Part shown: in pieces, positions 45,414 to 60,400 of the stretch
Numbering within the stretch: the first letter of the stretch is position 1
How the letters are laid out: the number at the start of each line of letters is the position of its first letter
Origin: Bacteroidales bacterium
Lineage (GTDB): Bacteria; Bacteroidota; Bacteroidia; Bacteroidales; P3
Direction of reading: 5' to 3'
Assembly (NCBI GenBank): GCA_017429685.1
Contig: JAFROL010000009.1
Location: 1 to 64,000, forward strand
DNA: 64,000 nt
Program-made: the position numbers and the translations under genes
Notes under the pieces: generated by a model
The model's database searches: none
Told to the model about the DNA's origin: nothing
What the model saw: the letters and a program-made list of their open reading frames with translations, nothing else

Positions 45414-48400
45414 TTACTTCTTGACAACCTTGCGTACCGTAGTGCCGTTGGGCAGCGTGATGCGCAGGGTGTAAGCGCCCTCGGTAAGGGTAGAGATGTC
45501 GAATGTATTGGTATTCTCGAAGGTGGCCACCAGACGACCAACGATATCGAGAACCTCGACCTTGACCACATCGTCAGCGGTGATAGTCACGCGTCCGCGA
45601 GTGGGGTTCGGGTAGATGTTGATATCGTCGAGCGAGTTGACAACGTCGATACCGACAGCCTGGACATTCACGTGCAGATAGACAGTGCTGTCGCAGCCGC
45701 TAACCGTGGTGCCGTTGTAGACATAGTCGCCAGCAGCAGTGATGCTGTTGCCACGGAAGTTGTAGGGCAGCTCGGTCTCGAGGATGGTGATGCTGTCGTA
45801 GATTTCAACGCTGTGGTTGATGGTCAGGTTCAGAGAGATTACACTGTCGCAGCCATTGGCGGCGGTGTAGGTGAATGTCGGCGTGGTGGTGCTGGTGGTG
45901 TAGTTGACACCATCGATCCAGATGTAGCCATCGCATTCCTCAACAACGTCGACCGTGGAGTACGACTGATTTACGGTGAGGTTGAGTGTCACAACGCTGT
46001 CGCAGCCGTTGGCGGCGCTGAAGGACTGCGTGTAGACACCCGAGGCAACGTAGTTCAGGCCGTTCCAGGTGTAGCTGTCGCAGACTGTCAAATCGGTGCT
46101 GACGGCGATGCTGTTGTTGACGGTGAGCGTCAAGGTAACAACGCTGTCGCAACCGTTGGCAGCAGTGTAAGTGTAATCATAGTTACCACTGGTGGTATAG
46201 GTCTGGCCGTTCCAGGTGTAGCTGTCGCAAGCCGTAGCCGTAGCTGTGCCGGTGGTAGAGTTGTTGACCGTCAGGGCGAGGGTGACAACGCTATCGCATC
46301 CGCTAACAGCGGTATAGCTGGTGGTGTAGTTACCACTGGTGGTGTAGGTCTGACCGTTCCAGGTGTAGCTGTCGCAAGCCGTAGCCGTAACCGTCATAGC
46401 AATGGCCGGCGTCACCGTGAGGCTGAGGGTCACGATGCTGTCGCAACCGGCTGCCGAGGTGAAGGTGCTTGTGTAGTTACCGCTGGTGGTGTAGGTCTGG
46501 CCGTTCCAGGTGTAGCTGTTGCAGGTGATCTCGCTGATGGTGGTCTGGATAGCAGGCGAGATAGTGAGAGCGAGGGTGACGACGCTGTCGCAGCCAGCAG
46601 CAGTGGTGTAGTTCTGCGTATAGTTGCCTGTGGTGGTGTAGGTGGCACCGTTCCAGGTGTAGCTATCGCAAGCCGTAGCACTGATGGAGGTATTCGCGCT
46701 GTTATTGACAACCAGGTTGAGGGTGACAACGCTGTCGCAACCGTTGGCTGCCGTACCGTTGAAGGTGTAGGCACCCGAGGTGGTGTAGGTCTGGCCGTTC
46801 CAGGTGTAGCTGTCGCAAGCCGTAGCGTTGACGGAGCTGGTGACCGGGGTGTTGATGGTCAGAGCAAGGTTGACAGTGCTGTCGCATCCTACTGCATTGG
46901 TGTAGGTGTAGGTGTAGACACCGCTGGCAGTGTAGACGTTGCCGTTCCAGGTGTAGCTGTTGCAAGCTGCAGCGGTGATATTGTTGGTAACCTGATTGTT
47001 GACAGTCAGGTGGAGAGTAGCAATGTTCTGGCAGCCGTCGGCGTTGGTCGAAGTGTAGGTGTAGTCACCGCTCTGGTCGTAGACGTTGCCGTTCCAGAGA
47101 TAGTAGCTACAAGTTGCAACTGTCTCTTCGCTTGTGGTGCTAGCATTGATGGTCAGGTGGAGCGTGTCGGCGCTGGCGCAACCGTTGGCAGCAGTGTAGT
47201 TGTTGATGTAGTCACCGCTGGTGGTGTAGGTCTGGTCGTTCCAGGTGTAGCTGTCGCAAGCGGCAACAGTCTCACTGCTGTTGGTGTTGTGGTTCAACGT
47301 GAGGACGAGCGTAATCGTACTGTCGCATCCGTTAGCGGCAACGCCATCGAGGACAGCAATCTTATTACCACCTGTGGTGTAGGTCTCACCATTGACATCC
47401 CAGGTGTAGCTGTCGCAAGCCGTAGCCATCTGCATTGCAAAACCTGTGGTGTTCACCGTGAGGTTGATTATCTCAGTGCTGTCGCAGCCGTTGGCAGCGG
47501 TGAAGTGGTGAGTAATCACATCACTGTCGTCATATGTAACGCCATTCCACGTGAAGTATCCGCAAGTAGCCGTGTCGATGGTGACGACAACAGAGTTGTT
47601 GACAGTCAGATGGAGGACATCGGTGCTGGCGCAACCCTTGTTGTTGATGTACTCGTAAGTATAGTCGCCACTCTCGGTGTAGACGGTGTTGTACCAGTTA
47701 TAGCTGTCGCAAGCGGTAGCGGTGTACTCGGTGTTGCTGTTCTTGTTGACAGTCAGGTGGAGGACATCGGTGCTCGGGCAGCCGGCAGCGTTGGTATACT
47801 CATAGGTATAGTCGCCACTCTCGGTGTATTCAACATCGTTCCAGGTATAGCTGTCGCAAGCGGTAGCGGTGTACTCGGTGTTGCTGTTGGTGTTGACCGT
47901 GAGCACGAGGTAGTCGGTACCGGCGCAGCCGTCGCTGGTGGTGTAGTTGTAGGTGTATACGCCGCTGGTGGTGTAGGTCTGGCCGTCGCCGTTCTCCCAA
48001 GTGTAGCTGTCGCAAACAGTCTTCTCAATGGTATTGACAGCGCTGTTGTTGACAGTGAGGTGGAGGACGTCGGTGCTGGCGCAGCCGTTGCCGTCAGTGT
48101 AGTCGTAGGTGTAGTCGCCGCTCTCGGTGTACTGGGTACCGTTCCACATATAAGCGTCGCAGACGGTCTCGGTGTATTCGGTACCGGCGTTGACGTTGAT
48201 GGTGAGGGTCAGCACATCAACCGTGGTGCAGCCTGCAGCGTTAGCGTAAGGCTCGCTGTTGTAGGTGCCACTGGCGGTGTAGGTATAGGTCTCGCCGTCG
48301 CCGGCAGTCCAATCATAGGTGTCGCAAGCCACAGCCTCGACCGGGTTGTTGATGACATCACCAACGGTGAGGGTGAGGGTGACGATGCTGTCGCAGCCAA

Positions 48401-51400
48401 GGTAGGTGTTGAGTTCCTGAGTGAAGGTGTATTCACCTGCAGCAGGCAGCTCGCTGGCAGCGATGACGAAGCCATTGTTGTTGTAGTCGTTACCCAGGCA
48501 AATCTGGTCGGTAAGAGCCGTAGTCTTGGTCGGGTTGACGGTGAGGGTAAGGCGAACCGTACTGTCGCAGTTAGCACTGAACGGGTAAGTGACGGTAGCC
48601 ACACCGGCCTCGTTGAGGACAGTGGTATTGTCGCCATTAGTCCAGGTGTACGGCAGCTCGCTGTCACAGATGGTGACGTCGATGTTGTTCACCGGAGCTT
48701 CAAAGACGGTGAGGTAGAGGAATATCATCGAGTCGCAACCCGTACGCGGATTGAGGAAGCTAGTGGAGGTCTCGATACTCTCGTTGAGTGTGGCAACCTC
48801 TTCGCCGTTGACAATCCAAGTGTAGGGGCCGCAGTTGGTGACGGTCTCGGTACTGAAGGTACGGCCGCCGCCGAGGGTCAGGTGCAGAGTGTCAACACTT
48901 GCACATCCTGCTTCGTTAACATAATTGTAAGTATATGTGCCATAGAACATATCGCCTACGCTGCTCGGGTTGGTGTAGGTGTTACCGTGCCAAGTGTAGG
49001 TCTGGCAAGCGACGACCTCCTCGCTGTTGTGAGTCGAAGCGTTGATGGTCAGATGGAGAACATCCTCGCTGGCGCAGTTGTTAGCGTCGGCATAGTCGTA
49101 GCTGTAGTCGCCGGAAGCAGTGTACTCAGTACTATTCCAAGTGTAGCTGTCGCAAGCAGTGACGGTGTACTCAGTGCTGCTGTTGACATTGATGGTCAGG
49201 TTCAGAGTATTGGTGCTCGGGCAACCGTTCTCGGCCTCATAGTCATAAGTATAGACGCCGCTGGCGGTATAGGTTTCACCGTTGCCACCGTCTTCTGCCG
49301 ACCAAGTGTAACTGTCGCAAGCGGTCTCGGTGAAGGTCTCGTTGCTGTTGCTACGGATGGTGAGGTGCAGGGTGTTGGTGCTCGGGCAGCCTTCGGCCGT
49401 CAGGTAGTCGTAGGTGTAACCCTCGGCGGGACTGGCGGTGGTGTAAGTCGTACCATTGCCACCTTCTTCAGCAGCCCAGGTGTAGCTGTCGCAAGCGTCG
49501 ACAGTGTACTCTGTGCTGGTGTTGTGGTTGATGGTCAGGTTCAGTGTGTCGGTGCTCGGGCAACCCTGAGCGGTCAGGTAGTCGTAGGTGTAGATGCCAC
49601 TCTCGGTGTAGGTCTCGCCGTCGCCACCGTTGGCAGCAGTCCAGATGTATTCCTCGCAGGAGGCCACATCGTGGGAAGCGCTGGTGTTGTGGTTGATGGT
49701 GAGGATGAGGGTGACAACGCGGTCGCAAATCAGCGTCTCGCCGTCGACTTCGGTACCTGCGGGCAGATACATCGTAGCGTTCGTGGTGCTCTCAGTGTAG
49801 ACATTACCATACCATTCGTAGCTGTCGCAAGCGGTGCGGCGCTCGGTGGTGTAGGTAATCGGGTGCTGAGTCACGGTGATGTACTCGATGATGCCCGTGG
49901 CGAGGGTGTCGTATACATAATATGTATGGGCATTGTCGTAGTCGGTGGTAGCAGTGCTGATGGTGTGTCCACGCCAAGTGTAGCTATCCTGGCTTACGCA
50001 GATGTCAGCAGCGTCGCCGGTGACCTCCTGGTAGTTGTTGACCAGGTGGACGGTCAGCGTGATGATGCTGTCGCAGTACTGTACAGCGCCGAAATGGACG
50101 TCGTACTCGCGGTCTTCGCTGACGAAGTTCTGCATCATATCGGCCTCGCTGTTGAAGGTGAAGACAGAGTCGCCGTAAGTAACGGTGCGGTCGCTGATGT
50201 TCAGCGTCACCTCATCGTTGCCAAGGTAGCTCTGTGTCAGCGTCAGTGCCAGCATATAGATGCTGTCGAAGCCGTTATCCTGTGCTACAGTGTAGGTCGG
50301 GTTGTAGTAGACATAGGTGCCAGTGCTGGTCTTGTAGAGAGGAGCAACATTGTCAGCATTGAGGTTGGCAGCGCGCTCGGCAGCGTCGATGTAGACGTAG
50401 GTCTCACCGTTGCGCCAAGTGTAGCTGTTGCAGTTCACCACATTGTCGATGCCGAGCTGAGCGGTACCGATGTTGAGGGTGATGTTCAGCGTGCTGTCGC
50501 AACCAGCAGCATTGGTGTAGTTCTCAACCAAGTTGTGGACACCTTCGCCAAACAGTTCCTGATGCTGATCCTGGTAGGTGTAGCGGTACGAGCCGTCGCT
50601 GACATAGAGGACGCTGTCGTAGCTGCTGCTACGGTTGATGGTCAGGGTCAGAGTGTTGGTGGTGGCGCAGCCGTTGGCATCGGTCGTGCGGGCTGTGTAC
50701 TCGCCCGTGGTGTTGTACAGACGGTTGTTGACTGCCCAGGTGTACTCGTCGCAAGCCACGATGGTGTCGTTGATAGTGCTGGTGTTGACGTTGATGGTCA
50801 AGTGCAGCGTATCGACGCTCGGGCAACCGGCAGCGTTGGTGTAGGTGTACATATAGTTGCCAGAAGCAGTGTAGGTAGTGCCGTTCCATTCATAGCTGTC
50901 GCACTGGGTCATCGTCTCAGCGTTGTGGGTAGCGTTGTTGACGGTGAGAACCAGTTGGTCGGTGCTGGCGCAGCCGGCATCGCTGGTGTAGTCGTAGTTA
51001 TAGGTGCCGCTGGTGTAGTACATTGTGCCGTGCCATTCGATGCTGTCGCAAGCCGTCTCTGTGATAATCTGGTCGGTGGGCAGGTTGATGGTCAGGTTCA
51101 AGGTATTTACACTCGGGCAACCGTTGTCGGCAGTATAATTATATGTATAAGTACCGCTGGTGGTATAGGTCAGGCCATCGCCACCCTCGGCAGCTGCCCA
51201 TACATAGCTGTTGCAAGCAGCCTCGGTGAAGGTCTGGTTGCTGTTGTTGTTGATGGTCAGGTGCAGAGTGTCGGTGCTGGCGCAACCCTCGGCGGTGTTG
51301 TAGCTGTAGGTGTAGTCGCCAGTGGCGGTGTAGGTCTGGTTGTTGCGTGTCCAGGTGTAGGTGTCGCAAGCTGCATCGGTGTAGGCAGTGTTGCTGTTGT

Positions 51401-54400
51401 AGTTGACCGTGAGGGTCAGCGTCTTGGTAGCGGCGCACTGGTTTTCATCGGTGTAGTTGTAGACATAGGTACCGCTGGTGGTGTAGTTCAGGCCGTCGCC
51501 GTCGGTCCAGGTGTAAGTGTCGCAAGCCGTGGCGGTAGCCGTAGCGGCGTTGACAGCACGCTGGTTGACCTTCAGCACGTGGACAAGCTCGTTGAGCGTG
51601 CCGGCGTTCTCGACCTGGCTGAACCAGTAGGTATGACCCGGGGTGCCGATGGTGTAGTCGGTGCCGTTCCACTCATAGGTGGCTTCGTCGGCGCAGGCGT
51701 AGACCTCGGTGGTGTCATAGTTGTCGATAACGTTGATGGTGTAGGTGCGGAAATCGTTGCAGTAAGCAACCGAACCAACGCCCAGAGTTCTGACGATAGG
51801 TGTTCCGACACTGTCGAGGTTGAAGGTGACGGTGACATCGTCAGGATCGCCATCGATGGTGTAGCTACCCAAGCTGGCGGGGACGTTGAGGGTCTCGGTG
51901 CTGTAGGTAGCCTCAAGCAGGTTGAGGTGCAGCACGCGGACAGCCGTCATAGCGCCAGTGGCATCAAAGGTGGTGTCGGTCGGGTAGGTGTATACATACT
52001 GGTTGGTGGTGACATCCTTGAACATAGCGTTGCCGTGGCTGAGGCGTTCGCTCATCGGTATCCACTCATAGGTGTGGCCGGTGCCATCGGGAGCTTCCCA
52101 AGTGTAGCTGCCGCAAGCCTCGACGGGAATCTCGACAATCTGGTCGTCAGCGACGACGGGGATGATGAGGTGCAGATGGTCGATGCTGTCGCAGCCATTA
52201 ATGCTCTGGAAGGTATGGTCGATAATACCGTCGAACGGAGCAGTGTACATCACACCAAGATAAGTGTAGGAACCTTCGTTGACGACGAGTTCGCTATTGG
52301 TCTCGTAGGTCGGGTTGATGGTCAGGTGCAGGACGCTGTCGCCCGTGCAGCCGTTGGCATCGGTGAAGGAGACGGTATAGTCGCCGCTCGCGGTGTAGGT
52401 GGTACCGTTCACATTCCAGGTGTAGGTGGCGCAAGCCGTCTCGGTCAGTTCAACACCAGCGTTGGTGTTGACGGTCAGTGCCAGGGTAACCACGCTGTCG
52501 CAACCAGCCTCGTTGGTGGTGGTCCAGGTGTAGTTGCCGCTCTCGGTGTAGGTCTCACCGTCGCCGTCGGCCCAGGTGTAGCTGTCGCAAGCCGCAACGG
52601 TAACCGTCTCTGCAGTGCTGGCGTTGACAGTCAGAGTGAGGGTAACAGTGCTGTCGCAACCATTAACGCTGGTGTATTCATTGGTATAGACACCCGACTC
52701 AGTGTAGGTGGTTCCATCCCAAACGTAGCTGTCGCAAACCACAGTGTCGAAGTTGTCGTTGTAGGTCGGATTGACAGTGTAGTAGAGGATGGTGTCGTTG
52801 CCTTGCGGGTCGTTGTTGCGCCAGATGTTGGCACTGTAGACGGTCTTGATCATAAACGAGTAGAACAGGGTGTTGTTGTTCGAGTTGAGTGACTCCCAAT
52901 AGGTGCCGTCGGTCGACACCCAAGCACCGTTCTGGTCATTCTCGTCATAGTATTGGACGCACGAGATGGGATAGCCCAGGTCGTCGCCGTGGAAAGTAAC
53001 CCAAAGGTTGCTGTTGTCGATGTTGAGAGGCTCGTCGAGTTCAAAATACTTCCAGCCCGTGGTTTCGCCATCACTGAAGGTGATGGTCTTAGTGCCAACC
53101 AAGGTGGCAGGAGCTGCATCGCCGCCGGTATAGATTCTCAGCGAGTAAGCGCCAGGAATACCGACATAGTAGAGCTGTGCACCATAGACTTTGTACTTGT
53201 CGTTCGGACGGTTGGCCTCAAACTTGATACCCCAGTTGAGGTTGGACGGACCACCAATGCTGCCTGCATAAGAATTGTCAAGACAGAAGGAGGCGGTGTC
53301 CATCACGATGTCGCTCGTATTGATAGCGATATCGTTGATACCGGTCTCATACGGGAAGGCATCGTCACAGAAGGTGATAGGATCAACCATTGTGAAGTGC
53401 AGTGCAAGGACGCTGTCGCAGCCCTCTCCAATAGGCACGTCATAGTATACATTCTCGACGCTCTGGCTGAAGGTCTGGCCATTCTTCCAGGTGTAAGGAC
53501 GGTTGCTGACCACATACTGGTGGTTGAGGGCAGACTGATGGATGACATAGGTGAGGCGGGTAACGGCATCGCAGTACTGGGTCTCATCGTAGGTTCCCAC
53601 GTAAGGAACATCGAAAGTACGGGTCTCGCGATAGGTCACGCCGTCGGGACCTTCATAGGTGGTGCAGACATTGGTGTCTGCTTCGAACACATAGGTACCG
53701 AGGACCGTAAGGTTGAGGACTCTGTTGAGCGTGCAACCCGTCTCCTCGTTGGCAATAACAACGGTGTCGACATAGTTGCCAGCTTCGATGTACTCTCTGC
53801 CGTTGGCATCCCATTCAAAGTTGTCTCTGTAGCACACCGTATAAACCTCGGTCTCTGTGGTCGTCGGGTTGACAGTGTATTCAATGGTGACGATGCTGTC
53901 GCAACCCATAGCGGTCTGCCAGTTGGCAACAACGCTGTTGGTGTAAGCCACCTCGTTGAGGGCACCGGGGATAGTCAGAACGACCTCAGCGCCGTCGTGG
54001 TTGGCGTCGGCAACGGTCAGTTCATACTCGCCAGTCTCCTCGTTGAGGGCAAACTCGCTCTCGCAGAAGGTCAGCTCGGCAGTCTCGTTATAGACCGGGT
54101 TGACGGTGAGGTTCACCTTCTTCTCCATCGGGCAACCTGCAGCATTGAGCTCGCTGTTGTCCCAAGTCAGGACATTGACCTCTTCAGTGCTGAGGTTATT
54201 GCCATAGTAGACATTGTTGTTAGGAGCAGTCCAGAAGCCGTTCTGGCAGATAACCGCGTCAGTGTACTCAACCGAAGGATACTTCGGAGTGAGGCGCAGC
54301 ACCTCGATGCGGCTGCAGCCATTGCTGTACTGCTGCGGCATCTCGTAGCTCATATTGTAGACAGGAGCGCCGGCAACCATCTCTTCGGTGATAGTGGCAA

Positions 54401-57400
54401 CGCTGTACATCACAGGAGCCTCTTCGGTGCCAACGTTAACCAACCACTCGAAGGGCAGGCACTCGGAGGCAACCGTGGTGTGGTAGCTCGAGCGGTTGAT
54501 GGTCAGGTGGATGCGGGTCAGCTGATCCTGTCCGGTCACATCGGCATTGGCGCGGGTACGGACCTCATAGTCGCCGCTCTCACTGATGAAGAGAGGTTCG
54601 ATATGGCCTTGGCAGTCGTTCTCGTCGTCGAAAACAACGGCATTGGGAATCTCATACTCGTCGCAGGTGTCGACGGTGATCCAGTTGAGGGTATTGATGA
54701 TAGGATTCAGCACAAGGTGGAGCTGTGCAATCTCGTTGCAGCCGTCAGCATTCTCGCCGGTGACGTGTTCGATACCGTCCTCAACGTCGACGTTGAGGTT
54801 GTAGGTCTCGCCGTCAATCCAGGTGAAGCTTGCGGCATCGCGCACGCAGTGGAAGTCCTCGTGGTAGCTGCGGTAGTTGACCGTCAGGTCGAGGGTGACT
54901 ACCGAGTCGCAACCCCACTGGTTCTGCAGCGTGAAGGTAGGCTCGTTGGTCGTGGTGGTATAGTTCTGGCCGTTGAGGTTCCAGACATAGTTGTCGCAAG
55001 CCGTGACGGTCTCGACGCCGGTGTTCTGGTAGTTTACGGTGAGGTTCAGCGTAACGACGCTGTCGCAACCCTTGGTGGTAGCCAGGGTGTAGGGATAAGC
55101 GCCGCTCTCGGTGTAGGTCTCGCCGCTGACAGCCCAGGTGTAGGTGTCGCAAACGGTATGCTCAATGGCGGTGGCAGCGGGATGGTTGACTACGAGGTTC
55201 AAGTTCTTCTGGACCGGGCATTCGCCGCTGTTGTCAACATAGGTCAGCAAGGTGGTCTCGCTGGCCACGATGGTCTGGTCGCCCCAAGTGACGCTGGTGC
55301 CTTCGCAAACCTCGCGGTTGCTGTTCTCGACACCCATCTCCTCGAAGGTGAAGGCCAGGTGCACCAAGCTGTCGCAGCCGTGGGCAATGACGAAGTTCTG
55401 GTCATAGTTGCCGTTGGCGGTGATGGTCTGCTCGCCCCAGGTGTAGGGGTTGTTGGTGTAGCAGACGCTCAGCTCGTCGCTCAGTTCATACGAAGGATAG
55501 ACGGTGACCGTAGAGGTTTGGAACTCGTTCTGGCAGCCGTTCTGGTCGGTAACGGTGACGGTGTAGACACCCGTGTTGGCGGCAGCGATGGTAGCAACGG
55601 CTGTTGCGGCACCGGTGTTCCAGCTGTAGCTGTAGCCCTCAACCTGGGTGGCAGTCAGCGTCACGATGCTGTCGCGGCAGATCTCGCCAACCGAAGCGGT
55701 GGCGGTGACAACGGGCAGGGCGTTGACCACAACTTCGAGCGAAGCGGTGGCGGTGCAAGCACTGGCGTTGCTGGTGGTAGCCGTGACGGTGTAGGTGGTC
55801 GTAGCGGTGGGGTTGACGGTGATGCTGGTGCCCGTTGCGCCGTTGCTCCAACGATAGGTAGCCTCGACGTTGTTGGCGTCAGCAAGGGTCAACGTGGTGC
55901 TCTCGCCATAGCAGATTTCGGCATCGCCGCTGATGCTCAGCTCGGGCACGGGCACGGTGGTGACCGTCAGCGTGGCGGGCACACTGGTGCAGCCGTGAGC
56001 CGGTTCGGTGGCAACGACGGTATAGACATTGCTCTCGTGCGGATTGACCACGCGGTTGGCAGCAGTGCTCTCGTCCTCCCATTCGAAGACGGCGCTGCTG
56101 TTGTTGCTGCGGGCCAGGAGAGCCAGGTCAGCATTGTCGCAGTAAGCGTCGATTGTGGTAACCTGACGGTTGTTGACATAGATACCGGCCGTGGGTGCGG
56201 GGTTGACCTGCAGGTTCAGGATGCCGATAGAATCGGCACCATACTGGCTGGTCAGAGCCACGGTATAGGTACCTGTAGCAGCAAACTTCTGACCATAGAA
56301 CAAGAAGGTGTCGCGCTCGCAAATCTGGGCATTGTAGGTCAGATTATAGGTCGGATGGACAGTCAAGTTCAGGCTGTAGCTGACGCTGTCGCATCCGGCG
56401 ACGTTGGTGTAGGTATATTCAACCTCTTTCAGCAGGTCGGTAGCCGTTTCGCCAGCGGCGGCAGCGTCATAGGTCAGACCCGTGCGGACAACATTGTTGT
56501 TGTAGGTCTCGCCATTGCGCCAGGTATAGGTGCCGTTGGCCTCCTGGGTCTCGGCAATAACGTCGGCAGCGGGCTGCGGGCATTCGCAGCTGACCAGCAG
56601 CTTGAAGCCTTCCATACCACTAAAGGCATTGTCGTTATCGGTGGTCAGCACCAGTGTGAAGTAGCCGCTGTCGGCCCACAGGTTGCTGGTGGTGACATAG
56701 TCGATGGGACCATTGCCAGTGTAGCGGCCAACCAGGTTGTTGGCATTGGCAGCACCGCGATAGACACTGAGGAAGTCGTAGCCGTTCTCCAGATTGTAGC
56801 TACCGGTCAGGTGAGCCACCTTGCCAGCCTCGGCAGGACGGACAACATAGGTAGCGTTCAGACCGCCGTGGTAACCACCATTAGTGGTGTCGGGCATAAC
56901 GAACTCGTTGCAGGCAACGATGTTCTGACCAGCGTCGTCAAGGGCGTTGACTTTCTCGCGCAGTTTCACGGTCAGGTCGTCCACGTAGACACTATTGTAG
57001 CCCGTTGTCGGCTTGGGAGCGCGAAGGGCAATGTAGCTGCCATTGCCAGTGTATTCGCTGAAGTCGACCTCGAAATACTCATAGCTGGTAGTGGTAGGCA
57101 GGACGGTGCCGACAGCCACGAAGGTCTCGGCATCGGTCGGGTCGCTCATCACACCAACTTCGATAGTACCAACATAGGTAGTAGTAGTGCTGCTCTCGCG
57201 GGCATAGAAGCCTACGACAACGGTGTCAAGGCTGAAGCCGAACTGAGGCAGAATGGCATACTGGTCGCCGTAGGATGTTGTATAGTAGGAATAGAAACGC
57301 ATATGATTGTTGCCACTATGACTATAGCTTGCACCATTGTAGGCAATGGGGTAGCCGGGATAGCCGGTAGTGGATGTGCCACTTGTAGTGGAAGAAGTGT

Positions 57401-60400
57401 TGATGTAACTCCAGCAGTTGGGCAGCACGTGATTGTTTCTAGTGGAACTAGTAGTGCCAGTAACGCCGTCGAAGTTCTCAACGAGGGGCATATCGGCATA
57501 CTGCCAGATGCCGCACTGGGTGGTGCCGGTAGCGACATTGCTCCAGAGGCTGCGATCGGTAGCGCTGCAAACGGCGCGTACATAGAACTCATACTTGGTA
57601 GTATGGTTCAAGCCTGTAACCTCGAAACCAGTGTTGTTGGTGGTCTCGACAGGGGTAGCACGGTCGGGGTCGAAGCCCGGCAGGCCGTAGACAACCTCCC
57701 AACGGGTTGCAGCAGTCGGCGTGTTCTCCGTCCAGCTCAGCGTAGCGCTGTTCTGGCTGGTGGCCGTCACCGCAAGTGCCGAAGGAGCCCAGCAGGTAGG
57801 ATAGGTGTGGAACGCAGCCTTGGTCCACTTGCTTTGGTTGCCTTCGCCTTCGCCGCAGACGGTGCGGACAGCGACCTCATAGTCGGTATTGGCATCAAGG
57901 GCTGCAGTAATATTATAATTGAATACATTATTTAAATTAGAAACGAGCGTACCGCTGTTGTCGGGGTTGAAACCGGCCAGGCCGTACTTCATCTCGAAGT
58001 TGTTCACCACGGGACGCAGGTCGGTGCGGGCAGTCCAAGTCACAGCAACAGTATTGTCGGGAGCAACTGTGGCACTCACACTGGCAGGAGCAAAGCAAGT
58101 GACATCTGCGTTGCAGTTGGCCATAAAGGTAATGTTGGCACGATAGTTGGAAATACCTTTATGCTGAGAGCCCGATGTCTCGGGATCGTTGACAACAAAT
58201 GCATAGCTATCACGATAGTTGTACAGCGAACGGTTGTACCCTGCGTCATATGCATAGGCAGTGATACCCGAACCACCAGTACCAGAACCACCATACTGGT
58301 TCATAATAGTGGTGACGACAATATTGCTTGCACCATCCCACACAAAAGGAGTATTGAAAGCAAAGTTCTCCTGTGCGGCGGATGTAGCAAACTCGGCAGG
58401 ACCGTAAACAGGATCGCTGGTCACAGTAATCCAGTCCGAATTATCGTTAAACTCATCTTTATCAGTAGTGCCGATGTAAATAGTAAACTCTTTTGTGTAA
58501 CTGGAACGGTAGTACCAAGAGAAGGAAATACCCTGGATTGGACCTGCGGACATTCCTGCCTCCGTCAATTCTTGGGCAGTGAAGATTTGCTGGCAATAGG
58601 TATTACCCCAGTTGTAATGTACCGGTACATAAGCACTGGTGTAAGTACCATTTCCTAAGGTGGCGTCTCCGCCGTCGGGGCAGGAGGTGCGGAAGGTGGC
58701 AGCTGCACTCCAGTCACTCTCGTCGGTGGCGGTGCAGTTGGCCTTCACATACACGTCATAATAGGTGTAGGCATCCAGGCCTGTCAGCTCGATACTGGCG
58801 GTGGTGGCCGAAACGGCAGTACCCTCATTGTCGGGGTCGAAGCTGGCAGGGCCGTACTTCACCGTCCAAGCGGTGGCATTGCTGGTCCAGCTGATCATAG
58901 CCGTGCTGTTGGTCACCTGGGTAGCGGCGACAGCCGTCGGAGTGACGCAGGCCGGAGTGGTGAAGGTGTAGGCCGGGTTAGCGTTGCTCATCGAGAGCCA
59001 GGGGCTCTCGTCGAGGTCGGGAGCGGTGGCGCAGGTGGCCTTGATATATACATAATAGGTAGTACCGGCCACAAGACCCGTAAGCTGTGCGGTGGCACCG
59101 GCGGTGCCCTGAACGGTCAGCTCGGTGTACTGGTCAGCGGTAGCGGTGGCGGGGTTGAAGTCGGCATCGGCATAGCGCACCGTCCAGAACTGCGGCGCAT
59201 CGCCCGGCTGGCGCCAGGTGAGGGTGGCCGTGTTGTAGGTGATGTTGCTGGCACCGTATTCGCCATCGATAACAGGAGTCTTGCAGTTGGGGATAAACGG
59301 CGTGACGAAGTTGTACTTCACCATACGGCCATTGGTGCCGCTGCAGATAGCGTAGACATAGACGTCATAGCTGGTGCGGGCAACAAGATTGCTGATGGTG
59401 TAGCTGCCAGTCGTGATGGGGCTGACGGTGGTACCGGCAGCGGTAGGATCGAAACCCTGGGGACCGTAGACAATGCCGTAGGTGGGGTTGGTCTCCTCGT
59501 TGACATCGGTGAAGGTCAGCGTGGCGGCATACTCGGTCTCGGAGAGGGCGATAGCCGTCGTCGGAGCGTTGCACGAACCAGTGTCGCAGGGAGCGATGAA
59601 TTTAATGCTGGCGCGGTAACTGCTGCGACTGCTGGCGGTAAGACCGTCAACTTCACTTTCGGTGAATGCCGAGTTGTCGCGGTATTTCCACATAGACATA
59701 TTGGACGTGCCGCTGTTGGTGCTGTAGGAGTTGAAACCAGAACTCGACTGATTACCACCATGCTGATTGATAAAGGTAGAAACAACGATGTTGCTGGTAC
59801 CATCCCAAGCAAACGGAGTGGTGAAGGTGTATTCCTGTTCACCTGCAGTACCCGTGGTGGGACGCAGCGTAGGACCATATACGAGTGTCTGGCTTGCAAT
59901 AGGCACCCACGAGGTAGTGCTGGAGAAGCTCTCCTGAGTGGTGTTGCCCAAGTAGATAGAGAAGTCTTTCTGATAGGAACCATTACCATTCCAAGTAAAG
60001 GTCATACCAGCAATGTTGCCAGCCTGCAGACCTGCAGCAGCAAGTTCAGCGGCAGTAAAAATCTGCTGGCAATAGGTGTTACCCCAAGAAGAGTTGACGA
60101 TAACGCCAGAGGTTGCGGTAGTACCGGTACCCATCGTGGCGCTGCCGCCGTTGGGGCAGAATGTACGGAACTCGCAGACGTTGCTCCAATCGGTGGGACC
60201 CTCGGGGTCACAGATGGCGCGGACGTAGGCGTCATAGTCGGTAACCATATAGAGGTAGTCGAGTGCCAAGGTCGGAGTACCGTTGACGATGTAGGAAGTA
60301 CCTTCCTCGTCGGGGTTGAAGCCGCGGGCACCAAGTTTCACCTCCCACTGGGTGGAAAGGCCAGCCTCGACCCAAGTCAGGGTAGCAGCAGTAGCAGTCA

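Noticed and set aside
45222..52892. Plus-strand open frame of about 2556 codons, with another of 1660 codons at 52953-57935
   Set aside because: Both lie antisense to the 5808-aa gene, which has signal peptide, domains and sorting signal. The antisense frames are open because of the repeated codon pattern, are Val/Ala/Gly-biased, and show no known domain.
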